Below are positions 1 through 15,500 of a stretch of DNA of 64,000 bases, piece after piece; within the stretch, counting starts at the first letter, position 1; each line of letters starts with the position of its first letter. Origin of the DNA: Myrmaecium sp. VS I D KN 1. Its lineage: Eukaryota > Ascomycota > Dothideomycetes > Valsariales > Valsariaceae. The stretch lies in NCBI GenBank assembly GCA_019775845.1, contig JADQAV010000005.1, positions 1 to 64,000 on the forward strand, given 5' to 3'. Both the position numbers and the translations under genes were made by a program. Below the pieces are notes generated by a model, which worked only from the letters and a program-made list of their open reading frames with translations, had not been told where the DNA came from and made no database searches.

Positions 1-2633
1 AATATCTTAATAATCTTAGGAATCTAAGGTAGGGGGTAAATATCTTTAATAGTTTTAAAGTTAAGCGCCCTAAAGTCTATATATATATACTATTTCCTAT
101 TTAGTTTTAGTATAAAGAGTACTAGGTATCCCTATTTACTATAAGACTTATAAATAAGGCCTTTAAGGAGGAGCTTAGTAATTTAGCGTTAAAGCTCTTC
201 CTTTTAAAGTATAAATAGGCGGAAAGCTTAATATACTTCCTTTTAAAGAGACTAGAGTTACTACTAGTATATTCCTTAATAATTATCTAGCGGGTAGACT
301 ACTTAAATTTAAGGTTATATTTAATAAGTTAATTTATTCCTAAGATTACTTCTAATTAAGGTAGGTTTATTAACCGTACCTTAAAAGTTCCTTAATAAGT
401 ATTAATCCTATATAAGATTTAGATTATCTTAGAGCTAGTAAGGATATATCTATCTACTAGTCTTACTCTTAGAGAGGTAACTAAAGTAAATAATTTAGGC
501 TATTTAAGTATAATCTTAGTATTAATAAAAGTATATATAGATCTACTATTAACTATAAATTAAGTATATTTAGTATCTCTATTAGAGCCTAATTTCCCTT
601 TATAGATTATTAAAAAGTCTTTAATAATATTAAGGTATACCTTTTCTTAGTCCTAATTAATTTCAGCTCCTTTAGTTTTAACTAAGAGCTCTAGGGTCTT
701 AGATTAAGAAAGGGAAAGTATTAATAAAAGAAAGTTAATTATAATTTTTAAGCCTTTAGGACTATCTAAGGTTCTATTAAAATAAAAGTTAATATTTATA
801 ATTATTATTCTTAGTCTTTTAAACTCTTAGTTCTAGAGGTACTATCTTCTTCTTATTACTCTTAATTAAAGAAGAGTTTTATATCTTCTTCTTCTCCTTT
901 ATTATAATTAAGATATCTTTAAGACTTCTTAAAAGGTAGTTTCTTCTTATTTAAGAATATTTTATTCTTCTTATTCGAGGTAGGCGTCTAAGGATATTTA
1001 TTCCTGAAATATTTTATTTTATTATAATAATAATATTTCTAAACTCTTTAGTTATTTATTATATTAATTTATCCTTTAGTCTTACTTCTTTTAATCTAGT
1101 TTAAGTAGGCTTACTTCCTTTTTCTAGTTTTAACTTAAATATTATTAATATAAATAGCTAGTTTAATATAATTCTTTTAAAGAGTTAATAAGTCTAGAGA
1201 GATTATAATTATATAGAATATATTTAAATATAATCCTTTTTTAAGGCGTATTATTATTTCTCTATTAGTAGGTCTTTTATCTAATTAGAAAGACTTATCT
1301 TAGAGGAGAGTAATAATAAGCGAGTATTTCTAGTTTAGTATAGTATATTCTAAGCTTTAAATTTATACTTTTTTTTATCTACTAAGGAATATCTATTTAA
1401 AAGCTAGTTAAAGTATTATTCTATAATAGTAAGGGTTCTAATCCTATTAAAGTCTAAAGTAGAATCTTAAAAGTAAATTATTAAGCGGATAACTTATTCT
1501 TATTATCTAATAATAATATCTTTTCTAATATAAGTAATTATTATTATAATCTTTCTTTATTTAGAATAGTAGTAGCTACTACTTTCTAAAGTAATAAATT
1601 AAAAGCGGGTAACGGCTATCTAATATATATAAGTATTATACTTAGTCTCTTTATTATAGACCGGGAGCTTCTTAAAGAAGGACTTCTCTTTAAAGAAATA
1701 TAAAAGTAGTTTAGTAGGTCCTTAAGAGACTAATTAAGATAATTAAGGCGGAGGGGTAGTAAAAGACTAAACTTAATAACTAATCTACTTTTTTAAAAAA
1801 TAAGTTTTATTTAAAGAGCTTAAACTACTAGGAGAACCTCTTAGATATTTAAAACTTAAATAGTTATTTACTTTCTAAGAGTTATAAATTCTACTTAAAT
1901 AGTTAGTAGAACTTCTTAAAGAGCCTTAAAAGTTTTTAATATAATTTTAATTATTTTATTTATTAGAGATTAAAGAGTATTAAGTTACTTTTAGATATTT
2001 AGAGGTAGTATTAGAGTAGGAATAACTTCTTTAATAATAAATATAAGTTTATTTCTTAAGAAGTATTTAGAATAGTAAAAAGGTCTAAATTAAGGAGGTA
2101 TTAGAAGAACTAAAGATATCTTAATATTCTCTTAGTAATATTTAGTTAATATATAAGGGCCTTCTAGATCTAAATTAACTAAGGATTAGTAATAATTAGA
2201 TATAATAAAATTTAATAATTAGATTTAACTAGAATTAATAAAAGATTTAAAGAAATTATTAGTTAATTAATAATTTAGAAGTTTAATTTACTTTTTTATA
2301 TTTATTTTTTTTAATTCTTTTATAAATTATACCTTTTAATACTAGTAGAGTTTTCTATACTAATAAATTCTATAAAATCTTTTAATTTTAGATCTAAGCT
2401 TTCTAACAGACTTTAATTTTTCTTAAAAGAGGTAAATAATAGTAGATTTAGTATTAAGCGGGTATACTTAATAGTATAAGGCTATTATAGCTAAATAGCT
2501 TATATTAAGAATATTTATTCTTATTCTTAGCTACTAAATTATAAAATTAAAAGATATTATATTAATTCTATCTAATTAGTATATAGTTTTAATACTCCTC
2601 GCGTAATATTAGATACTAAGCCTTAGTAAGGAA
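1..2633. repeat. AT-rich repeat relic with saturated RIP signature
   Basis: This block is very AT-rich and has no open reading frame of note on either strand. Reading it line by line I find only three CpA/TpG dinucleotides (near 664, 1005 and 2407), where roughly two hundred would be expected from its base composition, while TpA is abundant. As a result ATG and CAT are essentially absent. CpG is not lost: about 17 remain (for example near 67, 220, 291, 976, 1606, 1661, 2600). Loss confined to the CpA context on both strands is the known fingerprint of repeat-induced point mutation in Pezizomycotina, so this was presumably a multicopy element. Its family cannot be assigned; it is a fossil, heavily degraded throughout, and it continues off the left edge. 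No terminal repeat was recognised. Confidence 0.9.
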
Positions 2634-6126
<3,493 letters not shown>

Positions 6127-7069
6127 GGGACGAGCGATGCGGAGTGGTGGAATGGACTGGACCGGGCGGATTCTGGGTACTACAGGTCGAGGGACTGGGT
6201 GAAAGGGGGCTGTATACTGCTAGAACTTTACGAGTCTTCCAACCAATTTCCTTTTCTGATATGCTAAGGTACTGGACATGGTCTCTCTTTTCCTTTGTTC
6301 TTTCCGTTTTCTTTCTCCTGCCTTCCTCAATGACAATCCCGAGTGTGGCTGTCTTTCACAATTCAAACAGTCTGAAGGTGGGGGGGGTTCAGCGTCATCA
6401 CCAAAACGCCAGAGGGTTCAAGAGAAGATGAGTAAGGAAAACAATACAGATCCACTGTTCGCTCAAGTTGATGATCTTCCGCAATACCATTTCCACGGCG
6501 GTCGTCGTGGCCCTAGTCGGAGTACAAATTGATCTTGCGGTTTTGGTTTTTCTTAAAATGGAATCTATAGGTGTATACATATACGTATACATATACATAT
6601 ACAGCCCAAGAAGCATTCCGGACGTGTCTGGAAGTGGATCAGTCGGTACCTTAGTACCATCCGATCCCGATACCGATGATGAAACGCGATGGAGTCAGCG
6701 AAGGTTTGAGGGAGGTAGGTAGTAGTACCTACCCTTTTAAGGACGTTGAGCTCTTCACCCGCCAGCCCTCCAGCTGGCTGTTCTCCACCCACTTTCCCTT
6801 CCCACTCACTCCACCTCAGCCTTCGCTGGATTCTAACTAGGAAAGAGCTTTCGGTGCCTCCCCAACGAACAGGTTTTACTTAAGCTCGTAAGCTACATGT
6901 TTCCCAGAGACGGCTGCATAACGGAACCAGGGTAGTCATGATGGATGTGCTACATTCTCTATAGCCGCGGGGCCAACCGCCGCCGACGTTTAAGTACTAT
7001 ACAGATCAGAAATAATCTATAGGCCCTTCGTCATCTCATCATAACCTCCTGTTTCCTAGCCATGCCCTT
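6127..7069. other. Convergent 3' intergenic region, mpkB/rpn6
   Basis: Both flanking genes end here, so it should hold two 3' UTRs and terminators. It contains an ATATAC-type simple repeat (6572-6602), a short inverted repeat GGTAC/GTACC (6645-6658) and GGTAGGTAGTAGTACC-like sequence near 6712-6730. No gene was recognised. Confidence 0.6.
6572..6602. repeat. (ATATAC)n-like simple repeat
   Basis: About five imperfect copies of a TATACA/TATACG hexamer occur in the 3' intergenic region. Confidence 0.8.
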
Positions 7070-8402
7070 TCACTCAAGCATCGACGCCTGGTTCGTGTAC
7101 AGAACGTCGACGACGTTGCTCAGCTTCTCGATCGTCGCCAGGGCGGCGTCGTAAGCCTGGTCCCTTTCGGTTTCGTCGTATACAATCAGGCAACCGGCTC
7201 CCTGATCGAGCACACCGATGATCACTTTATCTAGGATCATCTGAGAGAGCTTCCGCTCGACCTGCTGGGTGTCCAAGCCCACCATCTTCGCGATATGGTC
7301 GATTTCAACGCGGCTGAAAGGTTCGATAACCTTGATCAGGTTCTGTTCCAGCATGGAATCGTACAGGCGGCGCAGATGGCTCGCGATGAACCTGTCACTC
7401 CCCAGCTCGTACTGGTAATCGCCGAGCGCCTTCTCGTATTCTTCTAAGCTGCGGTTGGTGTGGGCGCGGGCAACAGCTTTCATGGCGTCCAGTCCTTTGC
7501 CCGCGTATTTGATTGCTTGCTTCGAGGTCATGATCTGGTTGACATCATCGCCCAGATTCAACATGATCTTGCACAAAAGCATGTACTGCAGTGCCGACGT
7601 AGCCAACTCCGTCTCGTCCTGCGAATGGTAGCCCTCCATGGCCTCGATGAAGTAAGAGAATGCGGTGTTGAAGTCCCGATCCTCGGCATGTAGCTTACCG
7701 CTCTGCATGTCTAATCCAGCTTGAAGCAGAGGCGGCGTGTACACTGAAGCGGCGGAAGTGCGAGCGGAGGTAAGGGCAGCCCGTGCTTTCGGTACGTTGC
7801 CTAGAGCGTGATAGACCCTTGACTCCAGGAGCTGCACTTCGACGAGCACCAGCTTGTCGTCCAGCCGCTTGAGCTCCTTGAGCAGCTCATTGATCAAACG
7901 AAGGGCATCGTAATATGACTGCTTTTGCATGTAGAGCGAGACGAGACGAGTCTGGAGATTCTGGCGGAGGAAACCTCTGCGTTCCGATATGGCCCAGTCT
8001 ATGCATGACTTGGTCACGGCGATTTGGATGTCGACGGTGTTCGGTATGGCAGTGAAGTAGTCGAGAAGTTGACGGACTATGTCGAACTCAGTAGATGAGC
8101 GCATGCCTCTTGGCAAGATACATACCGAGCTTTGCGGTCTTTGCCTTGGCAAACGAAGAGAGGACCGATCTTGTTGTTTGCACGAGTTCAGCAAGCTCAT
8201 TCACCTTCTGGTGATCCCGGTACAATGCACCGAGTCCCAGCAGCGCGTTCTCATAGTTCTTGATCGCAGCATCGTTCGTTCCGGGCTCCTTGGAGAGGAT
8301 GTCCCGGTAGACAGCTTCCGCTTTGGCAGGAGCATCCTTGGCGAGCTTTTGCGCCTCTTCTATCCGCTTCGCGGCGTCGGCATTTGTCGAGGCTGAAGCC
8401 AT
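7070..8402 (-). CDS. rpn6: 26S proteasome regulatory lid subunit Rpn6 (PSMD11)
   Basis: Rpn6 is a lid subunit that clamps the lid to the 20S core and is needed for 26S proteasome assembly. Two exons on the minus strand: 8402-8126 and 8076-7070, giving 427 residues. The 48-nt intron runs from 8125 to 8078/8077 and uses an ATAG acceptor, which rebuilds the conserved AKLVRQLLD junction; a nearer AG at 8088/8087 would break the frame. The N-terminal two thirds are helical TPR-like repeats and the C-terminal part is a PCI domain (about residues 220-400), including the stretch LGSDRFIASHLRRLYDSMLEQN. Length and sequence match PSMD11 rather than the related COP9 subunit Csn2. The gene is divergent from the giant coiled-coil gene across 1.16 kb and convergent with mpkB. 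Confidence 0.95.
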
Positions 8403-9566
8403 GTGAGAATCCGTCTGTCGGAGTGTTGGAGACGGCTGAAAAGTTCGAGTGCGTTACGCAGGGACAGTCCTGCACTGACTGCCGACAGGTTTGGCGGGGG
8501 CGAGAGGCGGAGGGGGAGCGACGCGGACGCGGGCGAGGACGAGGACGATGACAGGGAGTCGAGAAGGAGACAGGGGCCTTCGGCAGTGGATAGGCCTTCT
8601 CTGGACGGGATGGGCGCAGGTTTGGTGGGGACGGATGAAGCTGGCGAGATCAAGGATGGGCAAGCTGTTGCTGTAGTAGTAGGTAGTAGGTCGTCAGTCG
8701 TAGGTACCAGGTAAGCAGTGCAAGTGGTGGAAGCTCGATCGCGCACAGGGCAGGCTCTTCTACCTTACCGCATCCGTGCTCGGCCTTGGCGGGCGGTGTG
8801 CGTGCACCGAGCGGCTGCAGCCCCCGGCCTGTGCCGGCCAGTCCCGTCCACTCACGTCCAGTCCCGTCCAGTCAGGGCGCGCAATGACAGCAAAGCGCCG
8901 ATGGGAGCGCGTGGTGTGGGTGGTGGGTGGTGGGTGCCCGGACAACCGACAGCGGCCGACGGCGGCTTCGCTTGTTTACCTTCCGTTCCAGCTTCCATGC
9001 CGCCCGCATTTTCTCATGTTTAGGTCGGTACGGTAAGTACTACTGATAGAGCTGCCAGAGCTTCACCACCACTACTACTACATTACCCACTACCTACCCG
9101 CTCTACCTTGCTTTACCTTACCTACAGTACTTCTGCAGTAGTACTGTAGCGAAAGTACCTTACCACTATCAAGGCTGGCTGACAACGGGTGCCAACTTCG
9201 ACCGTACCACTGCTACTTATACCCGCATCCCTCTCCCACTCCCACTCTCACTCCCACCTACTTCCTCTACTACTAGTACCCATTCACCCTCGCTAAACCG
9301 TCGCTGCTCGACGTTACCTCCTCCTCGTCCTCCTCGTCTTCCTCCTCCTTCTCCACCACCTCCTCCACCTCTTCCCTCTTCCTCCTGCTCACATCACTCT
9401 CCGCGTGCGCTGGATCGCTCGTTCCTGCCATTGCGAGTCTTGCTTTCTCTATGCAATTGCCGTAAACGAGCGTCCTTGCGTTTTATCTTTTCCCAACATT
9501 CCGTTCCGCATTCCAGTACCACCATCCCGATACCCATTCTGCATCACAGTACCTACCAGCGACACC
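8403..9566. promoter_or_regulatory. Divergent upstream region, rpn6/coiled-coil gene
   Basis: This 1.16-kb region serves two head-to-head genes. It holds a direct repeat CCAGTCCCGTCCA at 8838-8850 and 8858-8870, clustered CTACC/TTACC motifs (9080-9165), a perfect 10-bp inverted repeat (9122-9149), and a long CT-rich tract (about 9220-9390) just before the coiled-coil gene, probably marking its transcription start zone. No gene was recognised. Confidence 0.6.
9122..9149. repeat. Perfect 10-bp inverted repeat
   Basis: The arms CTACAGTACT (9122-9131) and AGTACTGTAG (9140-9149) are exact reverse complements around an 8-nt spacer that itself contains the palindrome CTGCAG. This could be a dimeric factor site or a cruciform-prone element. 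Confidence 0.85.
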
Positions 9567-12500
9567 ATGCCATCGAACGAGCGGGGAATGTCTCGCGACA
9601 GAGACTTGGTCAAGCATCAACATCAACATTCTTATTCCGAAACCGGAAGGTTATCGGTGCCCATGTAAGAGCTCTTCCTGCTTGCTGTCTTTCTTCACTT
9701 TCCCCCCGCAGACGACTGCACCATATGTATCAATACCCCTCCTTGAAAGGCATGACGTTAATGGCCCGTCTTCGGCACAGGTGGGATAGCTCCGACCCGG
9801 AGCGGGCACCTCCTCCACTGCCTTTGAACCCAGGATCGCCGGGCTTGACGCTTCGCGGGAATGCATCGGCCACTATTGCAGCTGCCGCAAAGGCTCTGGA
9901 GGAGAAGGCCCGCGAAAGTGCCCCGGCTAGTGCATACACGATCAATCCGATGCCACAAAAATTACCGGAAAATGCCTTGATGAAGGGCGCCGCGCACAAG
10001 CGCATGCAGTCCCTGCAATCGCCGAGTATGCGAGAGTTCAGAAGCTTCTTGGATGGCGGCGTCACCCGTTCACCAGAACGATCCCCGGAACGCCCGCAGA
10101 CGAGTAGGCTGAGCACGCCCAATCTGTCGAAATCCCATGACAGAGAATATCTAAGCTCACCGGAGAAGAGCCCTCCTCGCTCCAGTTCGCCTACGCCCGC
10201 GAGCTATGATCACCTCAAAGACACCCCCTCCGCTAGACCCTCAAGCCGTCCTGGTCCTAAGGCGATCTTGGGAGAGCACACGCCACCGACTTCAGCTACC
10301 ATGTTGGCTTTGCAAGCCATGTCAGCGCGAGACACGGATCCACCTAGCTCGAATCATAACGCCCAATCCACGCCTCGGAACGCTTCAACTCAGGATGCAC
10401 TCTCTGCTCAGATAATCACCCTCACTTCCATCTGCACAAACTTGCAGAAGGAGCTCAACCAGCTCAGCAGGAGGAGCAAGGACAATGCCACCGATCTTAT
10501 CAGTCTCAGGGAAGCGACCAGTTCTCGAGACGAAGACATTCGCAAGAGCCTGAAAGAGCTAGTTGACAACTTCAGCGCCATCACCCAGAGCCAGTTTCTC
10601 AACGGTGCTAGTGGTCGCTCTGTGAGCGGGATGGAGAACGTACGAGAACCCAGGCCGCCATTTTGCACACCGGAACCCAGGTCCAAGTCCTTCTCCTTGC
10701 CCAGGATTGCATCGCCAGCCAGCTTTCTATTCGACGAAAGGATGGGAAGTCCAAACCCATACTCCGTGGAAGGTGCTGCTAGTGTAGCAATGCTGGAGAA
10801 GATCATCCGGGAGATGGTCACCAAGGATGGTCAGGAACGACTGCTGAACACTCTGTCACAGCTCCTGGAGAAGGCAAGAGATGAGTCCGGCGAAACTGCC
10901 AAGAAAGTTACTGAACTGGTCGACTTTATTAAGTCTGGCCCGCATAATCATTCCTTAATCCAGGGCGGTGGAGCGGCCCCAACAGCCTCCGACTCCATGG
11001 ACTCGAAATCTACTCCGACACCCGCCGACTTCATCAGTGATGAAATGTTGAGCCTACTACGAAAGGTCAAGGATAGTGTTTCCGAGTCTGGCGGGTTAAC
11101 AGAAGAGATTAAGTCGCTGCTGCGCGATCTCCGAGAGGAAGTGCTCGACATGGGACGAGAGCTTGGGAGGAAGATTGATGAAGCTGAACTGGTCCGCGGC
11201 AATGAATTCGCCATTGACGACGGAAATGGGAGGGACGACGTGGTTCGGATAGTCCAAGAGGGTCTCGATGATCTCAAAGACATGATGGACCGCGTCATCC
11301 GTGAGAAACGTCGCATGTCCTCCTCCGACTCTGTCATATCTCGCAACACCGTTGACAGCCAAGAGGTTTATCAGGTGGTCAAACATACCCTTGCCGAGAG
11401 AGGCCTCACTCAGGCCCCTCAATATGCTTTCCCTGGCCTCGATAGGGATGCCATTCTCCAGGCCGTGAAGGAAGCGTATGAGGCCTATAAACCCGAGATC
11501 GAGATCGAGCAAATCGGATTGGACAGAGACGAAATCCTTCACTGCCTCAAAGAAGGGCTGGACGAGTATCGGTCATCCAAAGCGGTCCAGGAATACAATG
11601 CAATCAGCAGGGACGAGATCATGGATGCTGTTCACGAAGCAATGCAGGATTTCACACCTCCAGCACCTCCAACTGAAGCCCACGAGATACGAGAGGAGGT
11701 TCTCGCTGCTGTTAAGGAATGTCTTGAGGACTTCAAGCCAACAACACAGGCCCTGATAGCCTCTAAGGATCTCGATGGAACTAGGGAGATCCTCGTTCAT
11801 GCTGTGCAAGAAGGTCTGGCAGCACATGGTCATGGAGGCATCCAAGAGGTATCGCTCAACCGTGAAGTTCTGTTTGAGGCTATCAAAGCTGGGCTCGAGA
11901 GCTCCGGGTCTACATTTGGCGGGTATGGCCAGCAGGTTCTGGACCGCCTTCAGACCCTCGTCGACGATATGCGAGCCGAATTCAAGGACTATTCATCTGC
12001 CAATGGGAGAGACACTGAGCAGGTTCTAGATGCCATGAAGGATGGACTCGAATCTCTCCGGACCGAGTTAGAGTCGTATGTCAACCGGTCCCCCGAAATC
12101 ACGGGAAAGGATGAGATAATCGACACCATAAAGGCCGGATTGGATCAGTTACGCGTTGACGTCCGCGAATACGTTTCTGAAGGCCCTCACGGAGACCGTG
12201 CATTCTCCAAGGGTGATTTTCTGAACTATATCAAAGTGGAATTCGAGCATCTTCACGAAGTAATGAGCTCGCAGATGGTACCAAGCTCACTCGATAAAGA
12301 GGAGATCCTGAAAGCTCTTGCTAAGGGATTTGACGGCATGAAATCCCAAGTTGCCCCGCGTGACATGGATGGCATGGCTAGCGATGAGATGCAAGAAGCT
12401 ATGAAAGAGGAGTTCGAGCAACTGAAGCAAGCTATTCTTGATGGCACTGGAGCCCACAAGGAGGAGATTCTTGAAGCCCTCCAAGGGAGCCTTGACGGAA

Positions 12501-15500
12501 TCCATCGCAAGATCGAAAGCTCCGGAACCAACCCAGAGGAGATGACTAACTCGGAACTACTCACATCCGTACGAGATGAGCTCACTCACCTCCGCGAAAC
12601 CCTCAGTACTGCTCTTATCCGCGACAGTTCTGGAGATAAAGAGGATATACTAGACGTAGTTCGGGAATCCATCGATGGTCTCCGACATCAGATCCTCGAT
12701 CGAGGTGAATCGTCCAAGGAAAGCACAAACGCCTTCAAAGAGGAACTCGAGAACCTTCGCGAGTCCATAAATACCGTCATGGTCCGGGCCAGCTCATCGG
12801 ATAACCATAGTGATCTTCTCGAAGCATTGCGGGCTGGCCTTGAAGTCATACACTCTAGCATCCAGAGTTCCAAGGAGCCAGGCGATGACGAAGAACTGCT
12901 CCTCTCCATACGCTCAGATATCGAACATCTGCGTGCTACACTTGCTAGTAGTCTGGCACACCACAGTACCCGTGCTGACACCCAAGAGTTGTTGGATGCA
13001 GTCAGGATTGGTCTTGATGATCTCCGCTCTCATCTGGAGAGGAAAATCGAGAATCCTGAGAGGCAAATGTCTGCAACCAATGAAATCCTGGATGCTCTCA
13101 ACGAGGGTCTCGAAACCCTCAAGAATGATGTCGCAAAGATGGTCGACAAGCCGGTCGATATGACAGTATCCTATGAGATCCTTGACACGCTCAAAGAAGG
13201 TCTTGCCGGCCTCCGCGCAGAAATTGACACTCTAAAATCTCAAAGAGAACCTATTAGCGATCTAGACGCGGAGGCACCGAAGGGCAACGAGATTGTCCTT
13301 GCCGAAGCGCCTGAGAGAGACGGCAGCCGCGAAGTCTCTGCTAGTGTTTCTGTACTGGATGACCTGAGCCGTACGGACTTGGAAAGAATGGAGCTCATGC
13401 TTGCCCACATCCAGGGCAAAGTCGATGCCATGGATGAAAACATGCACCAGCCGCCGCCGCCGCTAGCCTCCTCTGATTATCCAGAAACTTCTCCGGCAGC
13501 CGGCGCAGTTCTCAAGGAAGACCTGGCAGGCATTGAGGAGATGCTTAAGGAGTTACAAGCTACCGTCGACGTTGTTGCTTCCCGCGAAAGTGAGGATAAG
13601 TCTAACGTGGTTAGAAAAGGAGATATTGAGGCCATTGAGACCCTCTTGCTGAACACCAAGGCAAAGATAGACGAGTTTTCACTTCCTGATCCGGAGACCG
13701 CAATCAGACGCGAACACATCGACTCGGTAGAAGCTGCTATCCAGACTGTCAACGATGCTATTGCGGGTCTTGCCGGCAAATTCAAGGAGGACGGTGCTAC
13801 GAAGGGTGATGTGGCAGTAGTTGAAGTTCTTGCACAGGACATCAAGACTGTCCTGGATGAGATAAAATCGGGGAGAGAATCCGAAGCAGAGAACATAGAA
13901 AGGCTCACCAAGAGCGATGTGGATGTGCTCGGTCTTCTCTGCACGGAGATCAAGTCGAGGATTGAGTCGCTCACCTTGCCAGACCCTGACACGATTGCTT
14001 CCAGCGCCGATATGGAACAGCTTAAGGGTCTTATCCACGATTTCCGCGATAGCCACGACAAGCTCAAGGACAGTTATGAATCGGACATTGCCATTACTGC
14101 TCAAGCCTTCGATGATCGAAAGCAGGAGGCCACCGAGCTCCTAGAGCAAGTCGGTACCATCAAAACCTTCCTCGAGGAGTTCAGAGACGATCTGAAGAAT
14201 AGACTCGAGAATAGCGAAGCTATCGATGGGCTGAAGGGGAGTGTCAATAGTCTTGAAGAGACCATCAGGGCGAACTTTGACATCAATGCTGATGTCAAGG
14301 AGCTTATGGAGACGGTCACTCGAGAGTTCGAGCGTGCACATGGCAGTATCGAGGGCCTGAAAGTGGAGCAGGATGAGAAGTCAAACGCACATCTCGAAAA
14401 ACATGATGAAGTCAAGGCTGCTATCATCGCCCAAGTCACCGAGAGGCTTGATGAAAAGTTTGATGCCATCATGACAAAGTACGATGATGCGCAGCTCATA
14501 GCAGATGAAAACATCAAAACCATGAAAGAGAAAGCGGAGCAACAAGAGGAACTAGTCACATCTTCCAAAGCCATGGCAGAGGACCTCAAGGTTACCATTG
14601 ATACGCTCGGATCGACATTGACTGGCTTGGAGAACACGGTTAATGAAGCCGCCGAAAAGATGAGCAGCGATTCGCAGACCGTCTTCGACCGCATTGAGGC
14701 AACTTCCGTGAAGATCAACGAGAGCCACACCGATCTGAAAGGCGAGCACTCTCTAACTCGCGATGAGATTGCCAAGGCCTTGGCCGCTATCAACAGTCTT
14801 CAAGACGACGTGACGGAGTTTAATCCTCGATTCATGGTCACGCTGGACGAAATTCGTGCGCTGCTGAGCACTCAATTTGAGCAGAACCGGAAGGCTCAAG
14901 AAGCAACCCGTGAGAAAGCGGAAGCTCAGCTCCGTGAGCTTACGGAGGTTTCAAGAGCACAGGTTGAGGAACTCAAGAGCACCTTCAGCACGACCTTACC
15001 CGCGTTACTACCTCCCCCTCCTCCTCCTCCAGCTGAACCTGTCGAGAGGTATGACGACGCAGCTCTTCAAGAGAAGCTCGATAGGCTCCTGAACCATGCC
15101 ACTGGGTCCTCGACCTCTTTAGAGAAGCTCCAGCGCCTTGACCAGATCCATCAACAAGTCATGGCCACTGCAGCTGAGGTCAGCGAATTCGTTTCGAAAC
15201 AAACTGCCCTCATTACTGAAGGCCATGAAAGCAAGGAGCGCGAAGCTGAAGAGGTCGCATTATTGCTAGAGCGCCGTCTAGCGCAGAAAGAGCAAGTCGA
15301 GGCTGACATCAGATCTTTGCATGAGGAGAAGGAGGCACTTCGTACCGAGATTCATGCCATGACCAACGAGAAGAACGTTCTTCTCAATCATAAGCTTCGA
15401 CTGGCTGCGGACGTCTCGTCTCTCCAAACAGCACTCGAAATCCGGCGCGAGGAGTTACACGTAATGGACCAAAAAGCAGATGCTTTGGAACGCCGTATAC

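Noticed and set aside
1-2633. Assigning the RIP block to a named transposon family
   Set aside because: No coding or terminal feature is readable; any family name would be a guess.
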